Below are positions 45,538-53,500 of a stretch of 64,000 nucleotides of DNA, piece by piece. Position 1 is the first letter of the stretch. Each line of letters opens with the position of its first letter. The stretch lies in the NCBI RefSeq assembly GCF_026932795.1, contig NZ_JADPVH010000002.1, positions 62,001 to 126,000 of the forward strand. The letters are read 5' to 3'. Position numbers and translations under genes: made by a program. The notes beneath the pieces were generated by a model that was not told the origin of the DNA, did not search any database, and saw only the letters and a program-made list of their open reading frames with translations. Source of the DNA: Paenarthrobacter sp. Z7-10 (GTDB lineage Bacteria; Actinomycetota; Actinomycetes; Actinomycetales; Micrococcaceae).

Positions 45538-46020
45538 TCAGCGTCGCTCAAACTGGCCCGACTCATGGAGGCGCCACAACTCGTCCAGCTGGCTTCGCAG
45601 CTGACCGAACAGCAGAATCAACTGGTCCTCCTGCTCCGCGAGCATCCTGTCATGTGCCGAGAGGGATGCCAACTGTACCGCGATCGCAGCCCGGGAGGCC
45701 GCAGCTGCCTGGCCCGGGTTGGCGGCGTGCCCCGGGTTGGCGGCGTGCCCCGGGTTGGCGGCGTGCCCCGGGTTGGCGGCGTGCCCCGGGTTGGCGGCGT
45801 GCCCCGCATCGAGCGCGACGACGACGGCCGGGTCAGGCAGCTTGGCCAAAGCGGAGCGCAAGGCAGCGACCTCCAATGCCAGCCCACGCCGGCTCGTGGC
45901 CGCGTCCGCGATGCCCCGACGTACCTGCTCCATTGCTTCCGCCAGGCTCCGCTGCGGTTCCGATCGGCGCTCCACAGGACCGATCCGTGCCGCCCCCGTA
46001 ACCCACCGAATCAACCGCAT
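45538..46020 (-). CDS. coiled-coil protein with GHAANP repeats
   Basis: 160 residues, unknown family. Two helical, coiled-coil-prone segments (residues 20-65 and 105-160, for example QLASLSAHDRMLAEQEDQLI) are separated by five copies of GHAANP (residues about 73-102). Without the repeats the protein would read as one continuous helix, so the insert acts as a variable linker. Downstream partner of the membrane-anchored coiled-coil gene on the same strand (45-nt gap), probably one operon. Confidence 0.7.
   Translation of the reverse strand: MRLIRWVTGAARIGPVERRSEPQRSLAEAMEQVRRGIADAATSRRGLALEVAALRSALAKLPDPAVVVALDAGHAANPGHAANPGHAANPGHAANPGHAANPGQAAAASRAAIAVQLASLSAHDRMLAEQEDQLILLFGQLRSQLDELWRLHESGQFERR
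45717..45806 (-). repeat. five tandem 18-bp repeats
   Basis: GGGTTGGCGGCGTGCCCC units, in frame, each encoding GHAANP on the minus strand. Confidence 0.92.
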
Positions 46021-46065
46021 GCCGGCAGCCTCAGCTTTCGCCGCATAACCGATACATTCCCCGGC

Positions 46066-46641
46066 CTACCGTTTGCGCAGTTGAGCGTAGGTGCGTGCCC
46101 AATGCTCCAGCAGCTTGGCCTCGGAGCTCAACGCACGGGTCAGTTCATCCAGATCCACCGGCGCCATCGGTTGGGTGCTCGTCGCCAACGCCTGCCGGAC
46201 GCCAGTGGAGGTCTGCAGGATCTGTTCCACCTGCGCGCCCAGTGTCTGCGCATAGAGCTGCTGGATGGAAGCATCCGGGTCTTTTTCGGCGACTGCGAGC
46301 TGCCGGTCGATGATGGCGCCCGCCTCGTCAAGCGTCTGGACAATGTGCGCCAAATTGCCGGTGTGCTGGTCCGACTCGCGGGCAATGTCGAGGCTGCGCC
46401 GTGTGGCTGAGAGCGAGTCCGCCAGCGTTGACCTCATCCCGGCCAGCTCGCCGCGCGAACCAGATGCGGCCCGCGCCTGAACCCTGAGCACGCCGCGCCG
46501 GACGGTCTCCGCGCTTGGCGCCGCACGCCGGGCAACGCCCCGGGCACCCTTGTACAGCAAGAGACCACCTGCGGTGACGGTGCCAACGACCACCAGCACA
46601 AGAATGAGGATGACGATCAGAATGACGCTGCCGGGGTCCAT
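46066..46641 (-). CDS. membrane-anchored coiled-coil protein
   Basis: 191 residues. One N-terminal transmembrane helix (VILIVILILVLVVVGTVTAG) followed by a basic linker and a helical cytoplasmic domain rich in Ala, Glu, Arg (RSTLADSLSATRRSLDIARE, QLYAQTLGAQVEQILQTSTG). Similar single-helix proteins are common in Arthrobacter; no enzymatic motif is visible. Likely forms a complex with the repeat-bearing coiled-coil protein encoded next to it. Function unknown. Confidence 0.72.
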   Translation of the reverse strand: MDPGSVILIVILILVLVVVGTVTAGGLLLYKGARGVARRAAPSAETVRRGVLRVQARAASGSRGELAGMRSTLADSLSATRRSLDIARESDQHTGNLAHIVQTLDEAGAIIDRQLAVAEKDPDASIQQLYAQTLGAQVEQILQTSTGVRQALATSTQPMAPVDLDELTRALSSEAKLLEHWARTYAQLRKR

Positions 46642-46810
46642 CTGACGCTGCCTCCAGACGCAATGCTTGCAACGGCATGGTCCGCCGCCGCTGATGCGCT
46701 GAATTTTAGCACGGGTGGATTAGCCACAGCCTCCTGCAATCGGACCGATTCCAGCGCTAGACTGTCGGCCAGCAGAGGTACGTTTCGAGCATCGAGATCC
46801 GGAGGCTGTC

Positions 46811-48280
46811 ATGGCGCATTCATCCAATCCTTACTCCGTACTGCGGCGCAAGCCCATCGACGATGTGGAGGACGAAAACTCCGGAAGCGGACTGTTCCGG
46901 ACCTTGGGTTTGTGGCAGCTGACGGCAATCGGCGTGGGCGGCATCATCGGGGTAGGGATCTTCACCCTGGCCGGCGTCGTAGCGCATGGGGACGCGAACA
47001 ATCCCGGGGTGGGCCCCGCCGTCGTCATTTCCTTCCTGGTCGCCGGGCTGGCCAGCGCCGCCGCGGCCCTCTCCTACGCCGAATTTGCCGGAATGATTCC
47101 GCGCGCCGGTTCCGCCTACACCTATGGCTACGTGGCACTGGGGGAATTGATCGGCTGGTTCATCGGCTGGGACCTGCTGCTGGAATACATTGCGATCGTG
47201 GCAGTGGTCGCGATCGGCATTTCCGGCTATTTCGGGGCCTTCATGTCGGGGATCGGCGTGACGGTGCCGGACGCTGTGAACAGCGCCTGGACACCTGATA
47301 CCCCGCACGGCGTCATTAATTTGCCCGCCATCGTCGTTTGTTTGATTGTGACCTGGATCCTCAGCCGCGGTTCCAAGAGCTTCGGACGGTTTGAACTGGT
47401 GGCGGTGGGGCTGAAGGTGCTGCTGATCCTGGGCATCATCGGCATCGGCGTCTTCCACCTCCACGGCGAGAACTTTTCTCCGTTCATGCCCAGCGGATTC
47501 GGTGCTGTGCTGACCGGGGCGGCCACGGTCTTCTTCGCAGTGTTCGGCTACGACGCAATGAGCACCGCGGCAGAGGAGGCCAAGGACGCCAAGAAGCACA
47601 TGCCCAAGGCCATCATCCTGTCGCTGGTGATCGCCATGATCCTCTACGTCATGGCCACCCTGGTGCTGACAGGTATGCAGAACTACGCCAAAATGAACCC
47701 GACAAGCGCCTTTGCCTCCGCCTTTGATTCGGTCGGCCTGCCGACCATAGGTACCGTGATCGCGGGCTTTGCCGTGATCTCGATCCTGACCGTGATGCTC
47801 ACCTTCCTGCTGGGTGTGACCCGCGTCTGGTTCTCGATGAGCCGCGACGGCCTGCTGCCCAAGTGGTTTGCCAAGACGGACGCCAAGCGCGGCGTGCCGC
47901 AGCGGGTGACCTGGATTGCCGGCATCGCTTCCGCCGTGCTGGCGGGCGTGCTGCCGATCCGGCTGGTGGCAGACCTGACCAACATCGGCATCCTGGCCGC
48001 CTTTGTGGTGGTCTGCATTGCGGTCATTGTGCTGCGCAGGACCAAGCCTCACGCGCCGCGAGAGTTCCGGCTGCCGTGGATGCCGGTGGTTCCGGCCTTC
48101 GGGGTGCTGGCCTCGCTCTTCCTGATCGCTCAGCTGCACTGGGAAACTTGGCTTCGGTTCGTCATCTGGCTCATCATCGGCCTGTTCATCTATTACTTCT
48201 ACGGACGGCACCATTCCCTAATGAATCCGGACAGCCCGCGGCATGCTGACGAGACCGAGCCCGCGACGCCGGCCGGGTAG
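46811..48280 (+). CDS. APC-superfamily amino acid permease (cationic amino acid transporter type)
   Basis: 489 residues, about 12-14 transmembrane segments. First helix GVGGIIGVGIFTLAGVVAH is the conserved APC substrate-binding unwound helix; FAGMIPRAGSAYTYGYVALG, LLEYIAIVAVVAIGISGYFG and AVFGYDAMSTAAEEAKDAKK are typical of the CAT family (YfnA and related). Substrate probably Lys/Arg or another amino acid; not certain. GGAGG 7 nt upstream supports the ATG. Confidence 0.9.
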   Translation: MAHSSNPYSVLRRKPIDDVEDENSGSGLFRTLGLWQLTAIGVGGIIGVGIFTLAGVVAHGDANNPGVGPAVVISFLVAGLASAAAALSYAEFAGMIPRAGSAYTYGYVALGELIGWFIGWDLLLEYIAIVAVVAIGISGYFGAFMSGIGVTVPDAVNSAWTPDTPHGVINLPAIVVCLIVTWILSRGSKSFGRFELVAVGLKVLLILGIIGIGVFHLHGENFSPFMPSGFGAVLTGAATVFFAVFGYDAMSTAAEEAKDAKKHMPKAIILSLVIAMILYVMATLVLTGMQNYAKMNPTSAFASAFDSVGLPTIGTVIAGFAVISILTVMLTFLLGVTRVWFSMSRDGLLPKWFAKTDAKRGVPQRVTWIAGIASAVLAGVLPIRLVADLTNIGILAAFVVVCIAVIVLRRTKPHAPREFRLPWMPVVPAFGVLASLFLIAQLHWETWLRFVIWLIIGLFIYYFYGRHHSLMNPDSPRHADETEPATPAG

Positions 48281-48290
48281 TTCTGGCGGG

Positions 48291-48296
48291 TAGTCT
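48291..48296 (+). promoter_or_regulatory. -10-like hexamer of a leaderless promoter
   Basis: TAGTCT exactly 6 nt before the ATG at 48303. Confidence 0.45.
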
Positions 48297-48302
48297 TGGG
48301 TC

Positions 48303-48533
48303 ATGCGTAAGAAAGCGGACTGGGGGGACCTGGTTTTCCAGTTCGTCAGTTTCGCCTTGGTGTGCCTGGCGTTGTCCCTGCTGACCTGGCCCTTTCTGGT
48401 CAAGCTTGTGGCGGCATTCGGTTTTTCGATGCTGTTGGCCGGCGTGTATAAATATGTCCGCCGGACGGTTCGCCGGCGTCGGCAGCAGCCCAAAAGGCTC
48501 CGCGTAATGCACATCGAAAACGTGGAGGACTAA
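48303..48533 (+). CDS. small membrane protein
   Basis: 76 residues: DLVFQFVSFALVCLALSLLT and FLVKLVAAFGFSMLLAGVY suggest two membrane segments (or one hairpin), followed by a strongly basic tail (KYVRRTVRRRRQQPKRLR) that would lie in the cytoplasm. Family not recognised. It precedes the HutD-like gene by 4 nt, so they share a transcript. Confidence 0.65.
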   Translation: MRKKADWGDLVFQFVSFALVCLALSLLTWPFLVKLVAAFGFSMLLAGVYKYVRRTVRRRRQQPKRLRVMHIENVED

Positions 48534-48537
48534 TCCG

Positions 48538-49140
48538 GTGGACATAGTCCGCTATCAGAGCCTTCCAGCCTCCCGCTGGTCCAATGGCGGAGGAGTTACC
48601 CGCCAGATCGCAGCCTCTGCCGCTGCCGACTGGGACTGGCGGATCAGCATCGCCGAGGTCCGCACGGCAGGTCCCTTCTCGGATCTGCCGGGCATTGATC
48701 GGGTGCTGACGATCATCGCCGGTGAACTGATCGTGCTGACGGTCGATGGCGAGGAGCATCCGCTGGAGCGCTTCCGTCCCTTCCGGTTTTCCGGCGACAG
48801 CAGCACCAGCGCCGTCCTGCCCACCGGGGACGTGATGGATCTGAATGTGATGACCCGGCGCGGGAAGTTCACCGGTTACACCGCGATCGTGGAACTGTCG
48901 AAAAAGCGCCCGCACCCGGTATTCGCCGGTCAGCACGCCGTCCTGCTGCAGGGCTCCGCGAGCGTCTCGGACGGAGCGGGGGCGCCTCCTGCGCAGGGAA
49001 CGGAGGCAGGCACGACGACGACCGCACCAGCGGCGCTGGACCGATTCGACGTCGTCGTCGGCTCTGCCGCCGCTCCCGAAGTAAGTGGCCGCGGCTTTCT
49101 GGCCATCGTCAGCATTGATCCGGTCTCCGCCGAGGATTGA
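48538..49140 (+). CDS. HutD/Ves-family protein
   Basis: 200 residues, cupin-fold HutD family. Starts IVRYQSLPASRWSNGGGVTR QIAASAAADWDWRIS (broken here at 20), and continues with AEVRTAGPFSDLPGIDRVLT and LNVMTRRGKFTG, all conserved in HutD and E. coli Ves. HutD is linked to histidine utilisation in pseudomonads, but no hut genes are nearby here. A Thr/Ala-rich insert lies near residue 160. GTG start with GGAGG about 8 nt upstream. Confidence 0.85.
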   Translation: MDIVRYQSLPASRWSNGGGVTRQIAASAAADWDWRISIAEVRTAGPFSDLPGIDRVLTIIAGELIVLTVDGEEHPLERFRPFRFSGDSSTSAVLPTGDVMDLNVMTRRGKFTGYTAIVELSKKRPHPVFAGQHAVLLQGSASVSDGAGAPPAQGTEAGTTTTAPAALDRFDVVVGSAAAPEVSGRGFLAIVSIDPVSAED

Positions 49141-49162
49141 CGCGCGGCCCCGAAACCCTGCA

Positions 49163-49201
49163 TGCGCTATAAATATGCAGACGATGCATTAATTCGCTAA
49201 A
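49163..49201. promoter_or_regulatory. candidate TetR operator, first copy
   Basis: ATGCA-GACGA-TGCAT dyad at 49175-49189, preceded by TAAATATGCA (49170-49179), a 10-mer that recurs exactly at 50064. Lies upstream of the tetR-like gene. A related TATTTACGCATG is at 49319. Confidence 0.5.
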
Positions 49202-49391
49202 CTGGAGGCGGACACAGCCACAGATCGGTGCTTGTGCTCCTCGGATCCCTTGGCTTCATCGGAGAAAACATGTTCATGGCAGACGCAGCCGGCGTTAGGT
49301 ACGGCACCCCCCGGGCGGTATTTACGCATGTGGTACCGACAAAGGCGGGACGCGCGCATGGGGCAACAGCACCCTCCCCCGGGCGGTTCTC

Positions 49392-50033
49392 ATGAGCAAA
49401 GTCGTCGAGGCCGAACAGGGGCTGCGGGCACGGAAGCGGGCGGCCGCGGAAGCGTCCATAGAACAGGCCGCGCTGACCTTGGCGCTGGAGCGTGGATACG
49501 AAAACGTGACGGTCGAAATGATCTGCGAAGCCAGCATGATTTCGCAGCGAACGTTCTTCAACTACTTCGGCTCAAAGGAGGGCGTCATTCTAGGCACCAG
49601 GCCCGCCACGCCCGCAGAAGAAGAAATCCGGCGCTTCGTCACCCAGGAAGGGTCGGATGTCCTGGGCGACCTCGTTTCCCTGATCGCAGCGGCAATGTCG
49701 GCCGCCGAGCCGGATATGGCGCTTTTCCAAAGCCGGCGCACGCTGATCCAGCGCACCCCTGAACTGATGATGCGGGAAAAGGCACGCCTCGGCGACGCCG
49801 AGGGCCGGCTGACGAAGTATGTTATGGACCGCTTCCATACCCAGGGCCGCAGCGAAACGAAGACCCCGGACTTGGAGGACGAGGCCCGGATGGTCGTGGC
49901 CCTTGCCTTTGGCGCCCTGCATTACACCATGCACAAATGGGTCAACAGCAGCTTCAGCGTCAAACGCGGCGAACTGCTGGAAACCACCTCGAATCTGATC
50001 CGCCGCGCCACGGGGAACGAAAAACCAGCCTAA
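49392..50033 (+). CDS. TetR-family transcriptional regulator
   Basis: 213 residues. N-terminal HTH AALTLALERGYENVTVEMIC, EASMISQRTFFNYFGSKEGV is the classic TetR/AcrR recognition region. The C-terminal half is an all-helical ligand domain ending MHKWVNSSFSVKRGELLETT. The next gene on the same strand is a DHA2 drug exporter, and both upstream regions share the 10-mer TAAATATGCA, so the regulator probably represses itself and the exporter and is released by the exported compound. Start ATG 49392 lacks a strong ribosome site. Confidence 0.9.
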   Translation: MSKVVEAEQGLRARKRAAAEASIEQAALTLALERGYENVTVEMICEASMISQRTFFNYFGSKEGVILGTRPATPAEEEIRRFVTQEGSDVLGDLVSLIAAAMSAAEPDMALFQSRRTLIQRTPELMMREKARLGDAEGRLTKYVMDRFHTQGRSETKTPDLEDEARMVVALAFGALHYTMHKWVNSSFSVKRGELLETTSNLIRRATGNEKPA

Positions 50034-50050
50034 AGTGCACACACTACATG

Positions 50051-50084
50051 TTTGCAGTTTGCGTAAATATGCATTGACTGCAAA
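50051..50084. promoter_or_regulatory. candidate TetR operator, second copy, at the exporter promoter
   Basis: TTTGCAGT (50051-50058) and ACTGCAAA (50077-50084) form an 8-bp inverted repeat enclosing GCGTAAATATGCA, which contains the shared 10-mer TAAATATGCA. Confidence 0.55.
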
Positions 50085-50149
50085 GCTGGTAACAGCCGTT
50101 TCTCCCCGTCGAAATTCCGGTCCGTCCGGACGCAGTTCAAAAGGATGTC

Positions 50150-51781
50150 ATGAGTAAAACGCCTGAGGCTTCATCAGCCAACGCGGCAGCAAACCACCGG
50201 AGCGTCCTGCTGGTGTTCGCCGGACTGATGGTCACCATGCTGCTGGCCTCTTTGGACCAGACGATTTTCAGTACCGCCTTGCCCACCATCGTCGGTGACC
50301 TCAACGGGGTGAACGAGATGCTGTGGGTCATCACCATTTACATCCTGGCCTCGACCATCATGCTGCCGATTTACGGCAAGCTCGGTGATTTGATTGGGCG
50401 CAAGGGCATCTTCATCGGTGCCATCGCAGTGTTCATTGTGGGCTCCATCATTGGCGGCTCCGCTCCCGATATGGGCTGGCTGATTTTCGGCCGCGGCGTC
50501 CAGGGTATTGGCGGCGGCGGCTTGATGATCCTCTCCCAGGCCATCATCGCCGACGTGGTGCCGGCCCGCGAACGTGGAAAATACATGGGCATCATGGGCG
50601 GTGTCTTCGCCCTTTCCTCGGTGGCCGGGCCGCTGCTGGGCGGTTGGTTCACCGACGGCATTGGCTGGCGCTGGGGGCTGTGGATGAACATCCCGCTGGG
50701 CATCCTGGCCATTATTTCGGCCGTGTTCTTCCTTCACCTGCCCGTGAAACCGCGCCGGAAGATGCGCGTGGATGCAGCAGGCATGGCATTGCTGGCCATC
50801 GCATCCACGGCTCTGGTGCTTTTCACCACCTGGGGCGGCACCAAATATGCCTGGGGTTCGCCGACCATCATCGCGCTCATCATTGTCACGGTGGCAGCGG
50901 CTGTCGTCTTTGTGTTCGTCGAGAGCAAGGCGGCCGAACCGATCATGGCCCTGCATCTGTTCAAGGACAGGAATTTCAACCTCACCATTGTTGCCGGTCT
51001 CATCACCGGCATTGCCATGTTCGGGACGCTCGCTTACCTGCCGACTTACCTGCAGATGGTGACGGGGGCGAACGCCACGCAGGCCGGTTTCCTGATGATC
51101 CCCATGATGGCCGGTCTGCTGGTCACCTCCGTCGGTACCGGCCAGATTGTGAGCAAGACCGGGCGCTACAAGGTGTTCCCCATCCTCGGATCGTTCATTG
51201 TTGCCGGCGCGCTGGTGCTGCTCTCGACCATGACGGCAACTCTTCCTGTCTGGCTCACCTGCTGCTATCTGGCGATCATGGGCATCGGACTTGGCATGAG
51301 CATGCAGATCCTGGTCCTGATCGTGCAGAACTCGTTTCCCAATTCGCAGGTGGGCATGGCCACGGCGTCCAACAACTACTTCCGCCAGATCGGCGCCTCG
51401 CTGGGCGCCGCCGTCGTCGGGAGCCTGTTTGCCTCACGACTGGCAAGCCTGCTGCTTGAGCGGATGCCGGCCAGCGCCCAAGGCCCCGGCGCAGACAGCA
51501 ACTCCCTGACACCGAAGCTCGTGCGCAACCTTCCAGCGGCGGTGCGGGACGTTATTATTGGTGCTTACAGCGACGCGCTGACGCCCATCTTCCTCTACAT
51601 GGTCCCGCTGCTGCTGATCGCCGGCTTCCTGCTCTTCTTCCTGAAGGAAAAGCCGCTGGCCACCACGATTGAGCGTGACATCCTGCCTGAGTCATTGGAG
51701 ATTGACGGGGCCAATCATCTTCATGTCGCGGATGGACGGGAAGCTGTCGAGACCGGAAGGTCTGGCTCCGCGGCGCGCTGA
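50150..51781 (+). CDS. MFS drug exporter, DHA2 (14-helix) family
   Basis: 543 residues with about 14 transmembrane segments. Motif A appears as GKLGDLIGRKGIF; motif C-like ALSSVAGPLLGGWF marks drug/H+ antiporters; LDQTIFSTALPTIVGDL is the DHA2 helix-1 motif D. Resembles EmrB/LfrA/MDR proteins of actinobacteria. AAAGGA precedes the ATG. The C-terminal 20 codons overlap the convergent NCS1 permease gene by 61 bp. Regulated most likely by the adjacent TetR protein. Confidence 0.92.
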   Translation: MSKTPEASSANAAANHRSVLLVFAGLMVTMLLASLDQTIFSTALPTIVGDLNGVNEMLWVITIYILASTIMLPIYGKLGDLIGRKGIFIGAIAVFIVGSIIGGSAPDMGWLIFGRGVQGIGGGGLMILSQAIIADVVPARERGKYMGIMGGVFALSSVAGPLLGGWFTDGIGWRWGLWMNIPLGILAIISAVFFLHLPVKPRRKMRVDAAGMALLAIASTALVLFTTWGGTKYAWGSPTIIALIIVTVAAAVVFVFVESKAAEPIMALHLFKDRNFNLTIVAGLITGIAMFGTLAYLPTYLQMVTGANATQAGFLMIPMMAGLLVTSVGTGQIVSKTGRYKVFPILGSFIVAGALVLLSTMTATLPVWLTCCYLAIMGIGLGMSMQILVLIVQNSFPNSQVGMATASNNYFRQIGASLGAAVVGSLFASRLASLLLERMPASAQGPGADSNSLTPKLVRNLPAAVRDVIIGAYSDALTPIFLYMVPLLLIAGFLLFFLKEKPLATTIERDILPESLEIDGANHLHVADGREAVETGRSGSAAR

Positions 51782-53190
51782 ATACGCTTTGCCACGGCCG
51801 CCCGCTTCGCCCAGGGATAAAAGATCCCGGCCGTTACCAGCAGTCCCACCAGCCAGGAAATGTCAGTTCCTGACATGGCTGTGGCGATCGGTCCGGTGTA
51901 GAGCGACTGGGACAAAAAGGGAATCTGGACCGCGATGCCAATCGCGTAGGAGATCAGTGCCACTTTGTTCCAGCGTCCGTAATGGCCGTTGGGGTCATAC
52001 AGTGCCGCAACGTCCACCCGCTCACGGGAGATCAGGTAATAGTCCACCAAGTTGATGGCGCTCCAGGGAATGAAAACCATCAGCAGCAACAAGACCAGGT
52101 TCTTGAAATTTCCCAGGAAGTCCGACGAAGCCATGATCGCTATCAGCACGGAGAGCAGGATGAACCCGCAGATATAGAGAATCCGGGAGAGCTGCCGGAT
52201 CTTTGACTTGCCGGTGAACGCCGAAATGGAAGTCAGGATGGACATGAAGCCACCGTAGGCGTTGAGGGTGTTGACGGTGAGCTTGCCAACAAAGACCACC
52301 AAGGCAATCAGTACCGCGAAGATGCCGCCGCCGCCGAGCTGCGCCAGGAAACCGACTTGGCTGTCCAGGAATCCGCTGCCGTCCGCCGCGGCAGGCAGGG
52401 CAGCCAGCAAGGCGCCGAAGGACATGGACCACTGGGAGCCGATAACGCTGCCGCTGAATGTCGCGATGAACGTCGACTTAGCCGGCGTGTCAGCCGGCAG
52501 ATAACGTGAGTAGTCCGCCACATAGGGGCCATAGGTCAGCTGCCAGCCCGCACTGAGCGCAACGGCCGTCAGGAACGAGGCCGCGCTGAAGGCCGTGGTG
52601 CCGAACAGGGCGCCGACGTCGTATTGCGTGAAAAGGCGGACGGCCAGGTAGGTGAAACCGACCAGGCCGGAGACCGTCGCGATGCGCCCCAACAGGTGAA
52701 TGTACTTGTAGCCAAGGGTCGCGACGACGGCGGTGATGGCACCGAAGACGATGATTCCCAACGGCACATTGCTGCTGCCGGTGATGGTGTTTACGGCCTG
52801 ACCGGCCAGGATGGCACCGGTGGAGGCAAAACCGAGGTACATCAGGATGACCAGAATGAGCGGAATCACGGCGCCGTAAACTCCGAACTGCGCCCGGCTG
52901 GAGATCATCTGCGGCAGTCCCAGTTTCGGTCCCTGCGCCGAATGCAGGGCCATCACGGCTCCACCCAACAGGTTGCCAGCCAGCAGTCCCAAAATGCCCC
53001 AAAGCGCGTCGGCGCCAAAGGTCACGGCCAGCGCGCCGGTTACCACAGCGGTGATCTGCATGTTAGCGCCGAACCACAGGGTGAACTGATTACGGGGGCG
53101 TCCGTGCCGCGCCGTTTCCGGGACCACGTCAATGCTGTGCGTTTCAAGCAGCGTGCCGGATGATCCGGTCGCCGGGCCAGTTGATGCCAT
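51721..53190 (-). CDS. NCS1-family nucleobase permease (cytosine/purine type)
   Basis: 489 residues, about 12 transmembrane segments. The N-terminal QFTLWFGANMQITAVVTGAL, GPKLGLPQMISSRAQFGVYG and TYGPYVADYSRYLPADTPAK are conserved in CodB/PurP-like cytosine-purine permeases (NCS1). The substrate (cytosine, other nucleobase or related compound) cannot be fixed and no deaminase is adjacent. ATG at 53190 has GAGGAG 6 nt upstream. Its 3' end overlaps the MFS gene by 61 bp on the other strand. A CRP-like palindrome lies 80 nt upstream. Confidence 0.88.
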   Translation of the reverse strand: MASTGPATGSSGTLLETHSIDVVPETARHGRPRNQFTLWFGANMQITAVVTGALAVTFGADALWGILGLLAGNLLGGAVMALHSAQGPKLGLPQMISSRAQFGVYGAVIPLILVILMYLGFASTGAILAGQAVNTITGSSNVPLGIIVFGAITAVVATLGYKYIHLLGRIATVSGLVGFTYLAVRLFTQYDVGALFGTTAFSAASFLTAVALSAGWQLTYGPYVADYSRYLPADTPAKSTFIATFSGSVIGSQWSMSFGALLAALPAAADGSGFLDSQVGFLAQLGGGGIFAVLIALVVFVGKLTVNTLNAYGGFMSILTSISAFTGKSKIRQLSRILYICGFILLSVLIAIMASSDFLGNFKNLVLLLLMVFIPWSAINLVDYYLISRERVDVAALYDPNGHYGRWNKVALISYAIGIAVQIPFLSQSLYTGPIATAMSGTDISWLVGLLVTAGIFYPWAKRAAVAKRIQRAAEPDLPVSTASRPSAT

Positions 53191-53271
53191 GAGTGCTCCT
53201 CGTCCACAATGTTCGTCCGGACCGCAGGTGCGGTCCGGCCTCGCATCCAAGCTCATCACTACGGACGGTAC

Positions 53272-53287
53272 TGTGACACCCATCACC
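53272..53287 (-). promoter_or_regulatory. CRP-like palindrome upstream of the NCS1 permease
   Basis: TGTGACACCCATCACC, nine of ten conserved positions of TGTGA-N6-TCACA, with the same final C as the site at 56516. Confidence 0.55.
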
Positions 53288-53414
53288 GGGAATCGCTGTC
53301 CGTCATCCCAGACTCTGCGGCCTCAGCCCGCAGCCCAGCAGGCAGCCCCACGCCCACCCGCATGCCCATCAAGCACGAATCCGGCCAAGCACCGCCACCG
53401 GGGTGCCGCGGGTT

Positions 53415-53469
53415 AAAAAAACAGTCTGCGTCCCCCAGGTTTTTTGGAACCGGGGCGACGCAGACTGTT
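53415..53469 (-). terminator. terminator of the DEAD-box helicase gene
   Basis: On the minus strand AACAGTCTGCGTC pairs with GACGCAGACTGTT over 13 bp and is followed by a run of T. Confidence 0.92.
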
Positions 53470-53500
53470 GCAGTGCTGTTGTCAGTGCTGCCGGAAGCGG

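Larger units (their letters stand above)
53191..53500. other. 310-bp gap between the NCS1 permease start and the helicase end
   Basis: Contains the dyad CCGGACCG-N6-CGGTCCGG at 53217-53238, a CRP-like palindrome and the helicase terminator. No gene is supported in 53290-53410. Confidence 0.5.
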
